This document shows, piece after piece, positions 1-8,991 of a stretch of DNA of 64,000 nt. The position numbers and the translations under genes are program-made. A model generated the notes under the pieces. It made no database searches, was not told where the DNA came from, and saw only the letters and a program-made list of their open reading frames with translations. Origin of the DNA: Hymenobacter sp. YIM 151858-1 (GTDB lineage Bacteria > Bacteroidota > Bacteroidia > Cytophagales > Hymenobacteraceae). Position 1 is the stretch's first letter. Every line of letters starts with the position of its first letter. Location: contig NZ_CP110136.1 in the NCBI RefSeq assembly GCF_025979705.1, positions 868,001-932,000 of the forward strand, given 5' to 3'.

Positions 1-477
1 CTTGCCGTCGAAGGTTTTGATGAGGGTGGTGCGTAGGTTCAGTGCTTCCACGCGGCCCATCAGCTCCTTGTTATCGCGAATCTGGATGGTGTCGTAAATG
101 CGAAACGGTCGGTTGAATGCCAGCACCACGCCGGCAAGGAAATTTTCGGCAATGTCTTTCAGGGCAAAGCCCACCACAAAAGCCGTGAGGCCGGCACCGG
201 CCACCATGCCGCCCACCAAGCCCGTCATGCCCAGTACCTGCAGCACCACCGTGAGGCCCAGCAGGATAAGAGCCCAACGGGTGAGGCGCGTGAGGAACTC
301 GGCCAGCAGCGGGTCGTGGGAGCGGGCGTGCAGGCGGCCGCCCACCAGGCGGCTGATGCGGTTCGACAGAAAAAGGGCAATAATCAGCAGCACAATGGCC
401 ACCACGGCCTTGGGCAGCAGCTCGATGAGGTGTTCCCAGTAATGAACAAAGACGCGGTTGATATCGTCGAGAAGCAT
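1..477 (-). CDS. MscS-family mechanosensitive ion channel (C-terminus beyond window)
   Basis: Inner-membrane small-conductance mechanosensitive channel that releases solutes on osmotic downshock. The visible 159 residues hold an N-terminal helix (about 20-40), a second hydrophobic helix (about 65-85), and then the glycine/alanine-rich pore helix typical of MscS TM3 (around GGMVAGAGLTAFVVGFALKD). The beginning of the beta domain follows (NRPFRIYDTIQI), with the RVEALNLRTTLI segment seen in the family. The start is the only ATG near the upstream edge. The gene runs off the left edge, so the cytoplasmic vestibule is not seen. The family call is secure; gating properties cannot be told. Confidence 0.9.
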   Translation of the reverse strand, partial: MLLDDINRVFVHYWEHLIELLPKAVVAIVLLIIALFLSNRISRLVGGRLHARSHDPLLAEFLTRLTRWALILLGLTVVLQVLGMTGLVGGMVAGAGLTAFVVGFALKDIAENFLAGVVLAFNRPFRIYDTIQIRDNKELMGRVEALNLRTTLIKTFDGK

Positions 478-600
478 AAAACGGAGTTCGGTGGAAGAAA
501 GCGGCTGGCTGGTAGCCGGGCGCTGGCAGCTGAACCTACGCATCAACCTGTCCGCAGGGTTTTTGGGCTGGTTGAGCGGTGGGGCTGGCCCGCCCGCAAA

Positions 601-648
601 CGCAGCGCCCGCGCGGCCTACTGTTGTAAGCCGGCGCGGGCGCTGCGG
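601..648 (-). terminator. Hairpin downstream of the deaminase gene
   Basis: A perfect 14-bp GC-rich inverted repeat (601-614 with 635-648) lies between the 3' end of the deaminase gene and the start of the MscS gene. There is no clear U-run. It probably ends deaminase transcription. Confidence 0.55.
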
Positions 649-668
649 TGAGCAAACCGGTTCCTGGG

Positions 669-1100
669 TTACTCGGCGATGTCTTCGTTCCAGAGCGTGG
701 GCTCGGCGGCGATGAAGTCTTCCATCATCTGCACGCACTCGGGCAGGTCGAGGTCGATAACTTCCACGCCGTGGCTTTCCATAAACTCGCGGGCCCCGTC
801 GAAGGTGCGCGATTCGCCCACAATCACCTTCGGAATTTTGAACTGCACGATGGTGCCGGCGCACATGTAGCAAGGCATCAGGGTGCTGTAAATCACGGTG
901 TCGCGGTAGGTACTTTGGCGGCCGGCGTTGGTGAGGCAGTCCATTTCGCCGTGCTTGATGGCGGAGCCTTCCTGCACGCGCTTGTTGTGGCCTTTGGCTA
1001 CTATCTGGCCGTTGCGTACCAGCACCGAGCCAATCGGAATACCACCCTCGGAGCGGCCCAGGCGGGCTTCGTCGATGGCGGCTTGCATGAATTCGTCCAT
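669..1100 (-). CDS. Nucleoside/cytosine deaminase, FCY1-like
   Basis: Zinc-dependent deaminase of the cytidine deaminase superfamily, 143 aa, cytosolic. The zinc site is complete: HGEMDC supplies His and the catalytic Glu, and PCYMC supplies the two cysteines. From memory, the N-terminal GGIPIGSVLV segment and the C-terminal WNEDIAE end closely resemble yeast cytosine deaminase, so cytosine to uracil is the best guess. Guanine deaminase or another base deaminase is possible. It stands alone with its own promoter box 26 bp upstream and a hairpin after the stop. Family sure, substrate inferred. Confidence 0.85.
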   Translation of the reverse strand: MDEFMQAAIDEARLGRSEGGIPIGSVLVRNGQIVAKGHNKRVQEGSAIKHGEMDCLTNAGRQSTYRDTVIYSTLMPCYMCAGTIVQFKIPKVIVGESRTFDGAREFMESHGVEVIDLDLPECVQMMEDFIAAEPTLWNEDIAE

Positions 1101-1125
1101 GGGAAAGAAATAGGTTTTGTGGCCG

Positions 1126-1133
1126 CAAAGGTA
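1126..1133 (-). promoter_or_regulatory. Bacteroidota -7 box (TACCTTTG) of the deaminase gene
   Basis: TACCTTTG on the minus strand matches the TAnnTTTG box and sits 26 bp before the ATG at 1100. No good TTG element is visible 19-21 bp upstream. Confidence 0.5.
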
Positions 1134-1227
1134 GCAGCTAGCCCACCGTTGCGCGGCCGACAGCCCTAGGTGATGCCGGCCGAGTAGCCGGCCGGGAGCA
1201 ACGGCAGAAGCGCAGTAAGCAGCTGGG

Positions 1228-1596
1228 CTAAAATGCCTGCCCGCGGGCCCAGTCTTCGGCCGACTGCTTTTGCTGCGGGGTAAAGTGCTTGATGAGGGCC
1301 GGCGTGAGGCTGGTGCCCAACCCCACGGCGGCGTTTACCAGGGCGCTATCTTCGGTAATCACGGCCACGCGGTTAAAATCTTTGTAGTGCTTGATGTCCT
1401 GCCGGATTTCCTCCCACAGCGCCCGCAGCGAAATGCCGTCGAAATGGCGCACTTCCACGCACACGTTCACCTTGTTCCAGCGGGCAATTTTCTGCTCCAG
1501 CACGGGCACCACCTGGTCGTAATCGGCCCGCGAAATGGGCCCGTTGATGATGAACGTGAGGAGGTTGTGGTCGGGATGATCAACGGCTCGGAGCAT
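1228..1596 (-). CDS. SpoIIAA-like (STAS-related) protein
   Basis: A 122-aa cytosolic protein resembling the SpoIIAA-like family (STAS/CRAL-TRIO-like fold). Visible family features are the early NLLTFIINGPISRADYDQV strand-turn, the charged middle helix (LWEEIRQDIKHYKDFNRVAVI) and a late helix ending in W. The function of these proteins is unknown; lipid binding or stress roles have been suggested. I chose the ATG at 1596 because the domain begins right after it. The frame is open further upstream, but that part overlaps a membrane-protein gene in another frame and looks unrelated. Confidence 0.75.
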   Translation of the reverse strand: MLRAVDHPDHNLLTFIINGPISRADYDQVVPVLEQKIARWNKVNVCVEVRHFDGISLRALWEEIRQDIKHYKDFNRVAVITEDSALVNAAVGLGTSLTPALIKHFTPQQKQSAEDWARGQAF

Positions 1597-1658
1597 GGCC
1601 TTGGCAATTATTAGTACTGCATTGGTTACGCGTTGGTGGCCACAGGGTTGATTCTTCG

Positions 1659-1979
1659 CTACGAGAGGAAGTAGCGCGACCAGAACACCCAACCCCAAAG
1701 GAGCGGAAATACGAATGGGCTGACAATCAGGCAGCCGTATAGTATTGCTGGGAGCTGATCGTGGTGAGCAACCGAGGAAAAGCACATGCCTAGGTACAGC
1801 ACAGTCTGAACAGCCAAGGTTGCGCTACCTGTCGCCGCAAAAAAGGACGAATATGGGCGTTTGCGTTTAGCAGGTGTAGCACTCCTCCTTAAGAAACCGG
1901 CTAAGCAAGCTGTTGCCAACAGGCCAATAAGTCCTGGGCACAAGTAAAGCAATGCGTATTGCTGAAGCGCCGCTAGCAT
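1659..1979 (-). CDS. Small hypothetical membrane protein
   Basis: A 106-aa protein with three or four hydrophobic segments (about 8-28, 48-66 and 78-104) separated by a basic loop rich in Arg/Lys. Its ATG lies only 6 bp after the stop codon of the AddB-like gene, so it may be translationally coupled to it. Base composition is lower in GC than the neighbouring genes, which may point to a different origin. I do not recognise a family. Confidence 0.55.
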   Translation of the reverse strand: MLAALQQYALLYLCPGLIGLLATACLAGFLRRSATPAKRKRPYSSFFAATGSATLAVQTVLYLGMCFSSVAHHDQLPAILYGCLIVSPFVFPLLWGWVFWSRYFLS

Positions 1980-1985
1980 CCTTTC

Positions 1986-4900
1986 CTACCTAGCGCAGAT
2001 GCCCTTGTAGGGGCACCACTGGCACACGTTCAGGTCGTCGGTTTTGCGGATGGGCTCCTGGGGGTCGAGCATGCGGTCGACGAGGCGGGTGAGCACCTGC
2101 TGGCTGGTTTCCTCGAACAGCTGGCCGTCGGCCGTCAGAAACCCTAGGTCGGCGGAGAGCGGGGCAGGGTCGGGGCTGCGCAGGGGCACGATGGCGGCAT
2201 CGGCAGCGGCATAGCCGCGCTGGGCCAGCATCAGGCGGTAAAGCCAGAGCTGCCGCACTTTATCGGCTCCGCCGCCGGCTTCGGTTACCATGCGCTCGAT
2301 GGCCTCCTGGGGGGTGCGTTTGCTGCGGCTGCCGCCCATCAGGTTGAGCGAAGCGCCGTGCACCGAGCCGGTTTTGTAGTCGATGATGCGGCGGCGGCCG
2401 TCGGGTAGCTCGTCGATGCGGTCGGCAAAACCGATGAGGCGCACCGCCACCCGGTCGCCGGCTTTGGTTTCAACAAACACGGTGCCGTGCAGCTGTTCTT
2501 CCAGGCCAACCACTTTCAGGGGGCCATCGGCCTGGATTTGCGCAATCAGCGAATCCAAATAGCGCTGCACCAGGTGGCGGCCCACGCCGCGCAGCACGTG
2601 GTTCAGGCCTTCGTCGGGCAGTTGCTGGCGGGGGGTGGTGGTTTCGTTGCCGTCGTCGAGGGCGAGGCCACGCTCCAGCAAATCGGCCACGCGCGGCTTC
2701 CACGATTCAACGTCGTCGGCCCCGATGGCGTGGCCGGCCGTTACGTAGGGCCGCATCAGCTCCTCCAGCACGTAGTGGACGGCCGTGCCAAACACGTCGG
2801 CCCCTAGGTCTTCGGCCACGGTTTCCTGCTCCTGAAACTTGGCCACCCGCGAGAAATAAAACTGCAGCGAGCAGGTGAGAAACTGATTCAGGCCCGAGGC
2901 CGACAAGCCCCGCTCGAGCAGCCCCCGAATGGCCCCCAGCATTTCCCAATCCTTCTCGAGCACCAGGTCGCCCTCGTATTTTTGAGTTGTCAGTTGTCGG
3001 TTGCCAGTTGTCAGGTGCTGGTCGAGTGGCAACTGGTTTGCGGGGGCAGTGGCCGAGCCGCGGGCTACTTCGCCGCCTACTTCAAACCCTTCGGGCGTAA
3101 CCGTGGCCGAGGCGGTCAGGTCGAGCACTTCGAGGTTGGGGTTCTGAATCCTTAAGTCGTTTTCGATCTGCAGCAAAAAGCGGCTCCGCTCGCCGGCCTG
3201 CACGCCCTCCGAGCCCGGCAGAATATGCACCAGATCGACGCGCCGGGCCCGCTGCAACAGGCGCCAGAACTGGTGCGAAGTAGCGGCCTCGTGCTCGGCG
3301 TAGGTGGGCATGCCGTACTTGGTGAGCACGTCGTAGGGGAACAACGAGGTGTTGCGCTTGGGCGCGGGCAGGATGTTCTCGTTGCAGCTCAGGATGATGA
3401 TGTGGTCGAAATCCAGGGCGCGGGTTTCGAGCAAACCCATTACCTGCACCTGCGCGATCGGCTCGCCCGAAAAGGGCAGGCGCGTGCGGCCCATCTGCTC
3501 GTACAAAAAGCGGCGGAACGAGCGCACCGAAGGGCGCTGCTCGCGGCAGTCGAAAGCCGAATCGAGCTGACGGACGAGGGTGTAGAACAGATACAGGTAC
3601 TCGGCCTCGATGGCGGTGTGCTCCTGGCGGTACACATCGCGCAGCAAATCAATTACTTCGTAGCAGGCACGCACCACGTCGTCGCAGTTGCGCCACGGGC
3701 GGAACAGCGCCTCCACCAGCGGGTGGTGCCGGCCTAGGTCGCGCAGCTCATCTTCGGAAAGCAACACAGAATTGCGCTTCACGATTTGGCGGCAGATGTC
3801 GTCGAGCACGCCGTGGTAGGGCTGCTGCTCGGGCTGGTGGTCGAGCCATTGCTCGTAGCGGCGCAAAAAGGGGTGCGCCAGCAGCTTGGTTACCGTGAGG
3901 TGGTGGTAGCGTCGCACGCCGTAATCGGGGCCGGTTTCGCCTTCGCGCACGCCCGTGAGGTGCACCTCAAACAGCAAGTCGATGAGGTTGAACAGGGGCG
4001 TGCTGCGGAAGCTTAGGCCCATGGTTACGTTGAACTGCGGCACCTGCTCGGGCGGCAAGCCGTGCAGCACGGGCAGCAGCAAGGTTTCGTCGGGCAGCAC
4101 CACGGCCACCGAGGCGTTGGGCGCGGTTTGCAGCCCTTCGGCCACCAGCTGCCCGGCTACTTTGCCCTGCATCGAGTTGTTGGCCACGCCAATCATGCGA
4201 ATCTGGCGGGGCAACGTGCGCAGCAAATCCTCGGGGCCGGTTTCGGCAAAGCCAAAGGCCGCGGGCCCTAGGTCGAGGTACTCGGCAATGCGCCGGAAGG
4301 GCAAACCGGCCCGATTCGGCGACTCGCCATCGAGGTAAAACCGGTCGGTATCGAAGCGTACTTCGGCCTTGGCCTGCTTGAGCAGCAAACGGATGAGGTA
4401 CTGCTCGGCCCGCGACAACGTGCCCAGGCCCAGGAAGATGTGCTGCGGCACCTGCGCCGCATCGTCCTGCAGGCGCTTCTGCATGCGGTCGACGGCCAGG
4501 CGGTATGCCAGGCCAGGGTAGGCCAGGGCCTGGTCTTTGAGGCGACGGCGCAAGCGGCGGTAGACTTTCTCGAGGTCGTCCCAGAAACGGAACCACGCCG
4601 CCGTGGCCGAGGCCGGGGTGGGCGTGTCGGTTAGGTCCCAGCGCTCCAGGGCCTTGGCTTCGGAGAGGTACTCGAACAAACCGGCGGGGTCCGCGAGGTT
4701 CTGGTCGAGAGCCGAAAAGTCGTCGAGCAGCAGCCGTGACCAGCCCGTGAACAGGTCGAAATCCAGCTTGGGGTCGAGCTCCCGCAGAATGTCGAACAGC
4801 ATGAGCTGCAAGGCAATGGGCTCTTCTACCTGCACGCCGGCCAGCTCCACCATGTAGTCCTCCATGGAGGCTACCCTAGGGCTCCAGATGGCCTCGCCCT

Positions 4901-5102
4901 TGGGGGCCGCCAGCGCCAGCTCGTTTTTCAGGTACACCACCGCACGGCGGGTAGGCACTACCACCACTAGGTCCGACAGTTCGCTGCCCGAAAAGCGGCT
5001 AAGCAAATCCTGCGCGGCCTGGCGCAGAAACGGTTGGAGCGCAGCGGCATCGGGGGCGGAAGGTGAGAACGTCGAGGCGGCGGGCAATACGGAGGGCGTC
5101 AT
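1986..5102 (-). CDS. addB: AddB-like PD-(D/E)XK nuclease/inactivated helicase subunit
   Basis: About 1038 aa. It resembles the AddB/RexB subunit of the RecBCD-like DNA-end resection machine, which pairs with AddA in recombinational repair. The N-terminal part looks like an eroded helicase (VVVPTRRAVVYLKNEL replaces a Walker A). The C-terminal third has the nuclease core: GFADRIDELPDGRRRIIDYKTG supplies the Asp and the D-x-K, followed by a QLWLYRLML helix. A Cys in the FLTCSLQFYF segment and the terminal CQWCPYKGIC cysteines are arranged like the AddB iron-sulfur staple. A short repeat-derived stretch interrupts it near 2984-3033. The start is the ATG at 5102; the partner AddA-like gene is about 8.8 kb away. 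Confidence 0.88.
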   Translation of the reverse strand: MTPSVLPAASTFSPSAPDAAALQPFLRQAAQDLLSRFSGSELSDLVVVVPTRRAVVYLKNELALAAPKGEAIWSPRVASMEDYMVELAGVQVEEPIALQLMLFDILRELDPKLDFDLFTGWSRLLLDDFSALDQNLADPAGLFEYLSEAKALERWDLTDTPTPASATAAWFRFWDDLEKVYRRLRRRLKDQALAYPGLAYRLAVDRMQKRLQDDAAQVPQHIFLGLGTLSRAEQYLIRLLLKQAKAEVRFDTDRFYLDGESPNRAGLPFRRIAEYLDLGPAAFGFAETGPEDLLRTLPRQIRMIGVANNSMQGKVAGQLVAEGLQTAPNASVAVVLPDETLLLPVLHGLPPEQVPQFNVTMGLSFRSTPLFNLIDLLFEVHLTGVREGETGPDYGVRRYHHLTVTKLLAHPFLRRYEQWLDHQPEQQPYHGVLDDICRQIVKRNSVLLSEDELRDLGRHHPLVEALFRPWRNCDDVVRACYEVIDLLRDVYRQEHTAIEAEYLYLFYTLVRQLDSAFDCREQRPSVRSFRRFLYEQMGRTRLPFSGEPIAQVQVMGLLETRALDFDHIIILSCNENILPAPKRNTSLFPYDVLTKYGMPTYAEHEAATSHQFWRLLQRARRVDLVHILPGSEGVQAGERSRFLLQIENDLRIQNPNLEVLDLTASATVTPEGFEVGGEVARGSATAPANQLPLDQHLTTGNRQLTTQKYEGDLVLEKDWEMLGAIRGLLERGLSASGLNQFLTCSLQFYFSRVAKFQEQETVAEDLGADVFGTAVHYVLEELMRPYVTAGHAIGADDVESWKPRVADLLERGLALDDGNETTTPRQQLPDEGLNHVLRGVGRHLVQRYLDSLIAQIQADGPLKVVGLEEQLHGTVFVETKAGDRVAVRLIGFADRIDELPDGRRRIIDYKTGSVHGASLNLMGGSRSKRTPQEAIERMVTEAGGGADKVRQLWLYRLMLAQRGYAAADAAIVPLRSPDPAPLSADLGFLTADGQLFEETSQQVLTRLVDRMLDPQEPIRKTDDLNVCQWCPYKGICAR
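2984..3033. repeat. Short repetitive insertion inside addB
   Basis: A degenerate direct repeat of an AGTTGTC-like unit (several tandem copies, then an inverted TGGCAACTGG) sits inside the addB reading frame and codes for HLTTGNRQLTTQ-like residues. The composition and the low-complexity product differ from the surrounding protein, and the frame stays open. Confidence 0.6.
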
Positions 5103-5192
5103 GTCAGGTAAAGATACAGCCGGGGGCCAAGTGCGGCCCGGTCGGGTCGTAAGTTTGTTGGACCTGGATGGAGCGCGTTGAGCCAATACCGG

Positions 5193-5236
5193 CGGGCGTG
5201 CTGCCGCGTGCCTGCAGGGGCGAGGCAGCACGCCCG
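5193..5236. terminator. Hairpin between the T9SS gene and addB
   Basis: A perfect 13-bp GC-rich inverted repeat (5193-5205 with 5224-5236) with an 18-nt loop, upstream of addB and downstream of nothing on its own strand. It may be an attenuator or structured addB leader rather than a simple terminator. Confidence 0.35.
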
Positions 5237-5322
5237 ATAAGCTGCTATTCGCAGCCAGTAATAGCCGAAATTAGTCGCCTCCGCCTGATTTCGCCCTGCC
5301 CACCGGCTGTTCCGGCCGCTGC

Positions 5323-7989
5323 CTACCGCAGCACTTCTACCCAGCCCTGGTACACCTGTTGGGTGATGGTGTGGCGCAGTTTGTAGTAGTAGGTGCCCGC
5401 TGCTGCCTCCGGGCCCCAGTCGTTGCGGTAATCGGCGGAATGATACACGCGCTGGCCCCAGCGGTTGAATACCTCCAGGATGTAGCGGCCCGGTGGCAGG
5501 TGGTGCAGCACCCACCGATCGTTGTGCTGGTCGCCGTTCGGGGTGATTACGTTTGCTAGCAGGGCGCAGTCGGTTACGGTTATTTTGCGCGAGGCGCTAA
5601 CCGTGCCGCAGGCTGTGGTTACTTGCAAGGTGTAGGCGCCGCTTTGGGTTACGCGCAACTCCGGCCCCCGCGAGCCATCCGACCACAGGTATGCCGCATC
5701 GGGGCCAAAATGCGTGGGCGCCCGCAAGGTAAGCGGCTCATCGGCGCAAATGGTGGTATCCCGACCTAGGCCGAAAGCCACGGGCGGCGGCAGTTGGCGC
5801 ACGCGCATGCGGGCCGTGGTGCGGCACCCGTTGCTGTAGCTAGCCTCCACGGCGTACCAGCCCGGCTGGGTTACGGTAAGCGTGGGCGTGGTAGCACCCG
5901 TGCTCCAGCGGTAGCCGGTGGCCCCGGCGGCCACGGCCGTGAGCTGCACACTGCCGCCAGGGCAAAACAGCGAGTCGCCGCTGATGGCTGCCACCGTAGC
6001 GCCCGCCGCTACGGTGTGCGTGCTGGTGAGCACGCAGCCGTTGGCAAAGCTCGCCTCGAGGCGGTAGGTGCCGGCCTGCGTAATCGTGAGGGTGGGGGCG
6101 GTGACGCCGGTGCTCCACCGCAAGGCGCTGGCGCCCGGGGCCACGGCCGTAAGCGTAGCGCTGGTGCCTGGGCACAGCAAAGTGGGCCCCGCAATAGCCG
6201 CCGAGGGGCCTCGTACCACCACCTGTCGGCTGGCCGAGCAAGTAGTACCGAAATAAGCCGTAACAGTGTAGTTGCCGGGCTGATTGATGCTGATGCGCGC
6301 CGTGCTGTCGCCGGTGCTCCAGTAGTAGCCGGTGGCATATGGGGCGGCTGCCACGAGTTGGGCCCGCGTGCCGGGGCAAAGCGTGGTGTCGCCTGTAATG
6401 CGTACGTCGGCAGTCAGCAGCGATACCAGCTGCTGATCGGTGGCGGTGCGGCCATCGGCAAATCTTACCTCAACCGAGTACGTGCCCTGCTGCGTGGGGC
6501 GGATGCTAGCCGTGGTAGCGCCCGTGCTCCAGCGGTAGCCGACGGCGGGCACGCTGCTGGTGGCCGTAAGCAGCAGCGGCTCCTGGCACAGCACCGAGTC
6601 GCCCCGAATTTCGGCCCGGGGCGCGCCGCTGGCAGGGGGCGTGGGGTTCAGCCGCAGGGCCCAGAAATCGAAGCCGCCCCGGCCAGGCTGCGACTTATCG
6701 GCCGAGATACCCGAATCGGACGAGCCGGCCAGGATAAATCCTAGGTCGGCGGTTTGCTGCATGCTGTATAGTTCATCGGCTCTGGTGCCGCCGTAGGTGC
6801 GGTCCCATTGTTTGCGCCCGCGGCCGTCGAGCTTTACCACCCACCAATCCTGAAACCCCATCGCGGGCTGCGTTTTGTGGCCCGATACGTTGCCCACGGA
6901 GGCACCGCCGAGCAAGTAGCCGCCGTCGGCCGTGAGGGCCAGGGCGCGCAGTTCGTCGTGGCCGCTGCTCCCAATGGTCGAGTCCCACTGCTTGGCCCCG
7001 GTGGCGTCAAGCTTCACAATCCAGTAGTCGCTGCCCCAGCCGAGCTTGGGCTCGGTACGCTCGCCCGAGCGCTTGGATTCGGAAAAGCCGGCCAGCAGGT
7101 AGCCGCCGTCGGGCGTTTGGCGCATTTTGGTGAGCACGTCGGTAAGGTCACCGCCCACGGTACGGTCCCACTGCTTGGTACCCGAGGCGCTGAGCTTCAC
7201 CACCCAATAATCGACGGAGCCGCGGATGGGCTGGCTTTTATCAGCTCCCACGCCCGATAACGAAAAGCCGCCCACGATACAGCCGCCGTCGGTGGTAACT
7301 TCCAGACAGGTAAATTCTTCGCGCTGGGCGCCGCCCAGGGTGCGGTCCCACTGCTTGCGGCCTTGCGCGTCGAGTTTCACTACCCAGTAATCCAAGGAGC
7401 CGCGGCCGGGCTCACTCTTGTCGCCCGATTGGCCCGAGTACGAGCGGCCCCCAAGCACAAAACCGCCGTCGGAAGTTTGGCGCATGGCCATAAGCACGTC
7501 GTAATCGTCGCCGCCCAGGGTACGGTCCCAGAGCTTGCGGCCCTGCGCGTCGAGCCGAATAATCCAGTAATCGTAGCCACCGCGGCCGGGCTCCGATTTG
7601 TCGCCGCTCACGCCGGCGTTGGAGGTGCCTGCCAGCACGTACCCGCCGTCGGCGGTTTGCTGCATGTCGTCGAGCGAGGCACCGCCAGCAGGCCCGAAAA
7701 CCCAGTCCCACTGTTTCTGGCCGTTTTCGTTAAGCTTGACAAGCCAAAGACCGGGGCGCGCCTGTGTTTTATCGGCCGATAAGCCGGAGGAAGAGGTACC
7801 GCCAAGCAAGTATCCCCCGTCGAGGGTTTGCTGCACCTGCTCGAGTGATTCGTGTTCGGCGCCACCCAGGGTTATGTCCCAGCGTTTGGTGGGTGGGGTG
7901 TTTTGGGCGGGTGCACTATAAGCAATAAGCAACCACAAAACCAGCAGCCCGCCTTGCCAGCGCAGCTGCAAATCAGTAAAGAAGATCAC
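5323..7989 (-). CDS. T9SS type B sorted protein: seven-repeat propeller plus Ig-like domains
   Basis: About 888 aa, secreted. A hydrophobic signal segment ends in SAPAQ. Next come seven repeats of about 60 aa, each opening with a WDRTLGG-like strand and closing with a DYWVVKLDAQGRKQ-like strand, probably forming a seven-bladed beta-propeller. Five Ig/PKD-like domains follow (each with C-P-G and W-S-T-G-A landmarks). The end is a gliding-motility-type C-terminal domain (NVITPNGDQHNDRW ... FNRWGQRVYHS), the signal for T9SS export and surface attachment. The start is uncertain: there is no ATG; GTG at 7989 is chosen, with TTG at 7971 or 8019 also possible. Ligand unknown; adhesion is an inference. 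Confidence 0.85.
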   Translation of the reverse strand: MIFFTDLQLRWQGGLLVLWLLIAYSAPAQNTPPTKRWDITLGGAEHESLEQVQQTLDGGYLLGGTSSSGLSADKTQARPGLWLVKLNENGQKQWDWVFGPAGGASLDDMQQTADGGYVLAGTSNAGVSGDKSEPGRGGYDYWIIRLDAQGRKLWDRTLGGDDYDVLMAMRQTSDGGFVLGGRSYSGQSGDKSEPGRGSLDYWVVKLDAQGRKQWDRTLGGAQREEFTCLEVTTDGGCIVGGFSLSGVGADKSQPIRGSVDYWVVKLSASGTKQWDRTVGGDLTDVLTKMRQTPDGGYLLAGFSESKRSGERTEPKLGWGSDYWIVKLDATGAKQWDSTIGSSGHDELRALALTADGGYLLGGASVGNVSGHKTQPAMGFQDWWVVKLDGRGRKQWDRTYGGTRADELYSMQQTADLGFILAGSSDSGISADKSQPGRGGFDFWALRLNPTPPASGAPRAEIRGDSVLCQEPLLLTATSSVPAVGYRWSTGATTASIRPTQQGTYSVEVRFADGRTATDQQLVSLLTADVRITGDTTLCPGTRAQLVAAAPYATGYYWSTGDSTARISINQPGNYTVTAYFGTTCSASRQVVVRGPSAAIAGPTLLCPGTSATLTAVAPGASALRWSTGVTAPTLTITQAGTYRLEASFANGCVLTSTHTVAAGATVAAISGDSLFCPGGSVQLTAVAAGATGYRWSTGATTPTLTVTQPGWYAVEASYSNGCRTTARMRVRQLPPPVAFGLGRDTTICADEPLTLRAPTHFGPDAAYLWSDGSRGPELRVTQSGAYTLQVTTACGTVSASRKITVTDCALLANVITPNGDQHNDRWVLHHLPPGRYILEVFNRWGQRVYHSADYRNDWGPEAAAGTYYYKLRHTITQQVYQGWVEVLR

Positions 7990-8029
7990 CGGGGTAGGAA
8001 TAGGAGCAACAAAAAGCAATTGGTTGCCC

Positions 8030-8037
8030 AAAGGTAG
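8030..8037 (-). promoter_or_regulatory. -7 box (TACCTTTG) of the T9SS propeller gene
   Basis: TACCTTTG on the minus strand. It implies transcription starting near 8023, which argues for a start codon downstream of that point, such as GTG at 7989. Confidence 0.5.
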
Positions 8038-8104
8038 CTTGCCAACGGCCCCCGAAGACCTAGGGCCGCCCCCTTTTTGCGCGCTGCACCAGCAAGCTCG
8101 TCCG

Positions 8105-8644
8105 CTAGCTTAGCGGGCCAGAGGGGGCTGTTGGCAGTGGATTGTCGATGGTGTAAAACCGCACGGGCCCGCCGTAAAATTCGGCCATGTGCCGGTAGCG
8201 CAGGCCGCACTTTTCGAGCACGTGCTGCGATGCCCGGTTTTCGGGGTTGGTAACGCCCACAATTTGCTGCAGCCCTAGGTTCTCGAAGCCGTAGCGCAGC
8301 AGGGCCTTGGTCATTTCGGTAGCGTAGCCGCGGCCCCAATACTCGGGGAAGAAGCGGTAGCCCACCTCGATGTGGCCCGAGGCTTCGAGGTGCTTGAGCA
8401 CGTGCACGCCCACAAACGCGCCGGTGGTTTTCTCGATTACGGCCCAGCGCCCCAGGCCCGGAAACTTCGGGTAATTGGCTATCAGCTCCTCGAGGTAAGC
8501 ACGGGTGCCATCGTAGGTGCGCGGCGGAATGATGTAGCGCATCACCTCGGGGTCGGAGTCGAGGCGGTGCAGGGTATCGAGGTCGGCCGGGGTAAGCTGG
8601 CGCAGAGCCAGGCGCTCGGTTTCGGGCAGCGGAATGGTGGGCAA
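8105..8644 (-). CDS. GNAT-family N-acetyltransferase (copy 1)
   Basis: A 179-aa acetyl-CoA-dependent acetyltransferase of the RimJ/RimL-like type that acetylates an amine; the substrate is unknown. It opens with LPETERLALRQLTPADLDTL, has the acetyl-CoA loop region EVGYRFFPEYWGRGYATEM, and ends with NRASQHVLEKCGLRY. It is the tandem paralogue of the gene at 8992-9510 (shared ASQHVLEKCGLR, EVGYR, PxxWGRGYATEM). No ATG is suitable: TTG at 8644 aligns with the paralogue's start and lies 11 bp after the upstream stop. GTG at 8695 would overlap the upstream gene. Confidence 0.8.
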   Translation of the reverse strand: MPTIPLPETERLALRQLTPADLDTLHRLDSDPEVMRYIIPPRTYDGTRAYLEELIANYPKFPGLGRWAVIEKTTGAFVGVHVLKHLEASGHIEVGYRFFPEYWGRGYATEMTKALLRYGFENLGLQQIVGVTNPENRASQHVLEKCGLRYRHMAEFYGGPVRFYTIDNPLPTAPSGPLS

Positions 8645-8655
8645 GGCACGCGCAG

Positions 8656-8976
8656 CTAGAGGTGGTAGATTTCGGCACAGGTGTCGCTCAGCCACACGGC
8701 CGTGCCGCCGGGCAGCGCCCCCACGCCATCCGACTCGATGAGCAGCACGTAGTCGGCCGCTTGCTCGGGCCCTAGGTCGTCGGCGGGGCGTTGCAGCTCC
8801 TCCACCGAAGCGGGCACCGTGAGTGTATGGCCGTTGCCAAAACGCAGCTCCACCTCCAGGTTGGCATGGATGGGAAACCGCCGCAGGCTTTGCTGGTGCT
8901 GCTCCGACATGGCCAGCATGCCCAGCCCTGGCAGGTGCAAACTGTTTTCAACAACCATCAGCAATTGGCTGGGCAT
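8656..8976 (-). CDS. Hypothetical protein between two GNAT genes
   Basis: A 106-aa soluble protein, beta-rich by inspection, with no signal peptide. Landmarks are VVENSLHLPGLGMLAM near the start, a conserved-looking FPIHANLEVELRFGNG middle and GALPGGTAVWL near the end. The first part faintly recalls the domain of elongation-factor-like proteins that begins with a regulatory strand and GxG turn, but I would not assign a function. It is the middle gene of a three-gene operon, 15 bp after the upstream GNAT stop and 11 bp before the next start. Confidence 0.65.
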   Translation of the reverse strand: MPSQLLMVVENSLHLPGLGMLAMSEQHQQSLRRFPIHANLEVELRFGNGHTLTVPASVEELQRPADDLGPEQAADYVLLIESDGVGALPGGTAVWLSDTCAEIYHL

Positions 8977-8991
8977 GGCTGGCGGCAATTG

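Noticed and set aside
5324-7900. Series of direct repeats in the T9SS propeller gene considered as CRISPR-like or tandem DNA repeats
   Set aside because: The period is about 180 bp, in frame, and corresponds to propeller blades; there are no spacers.
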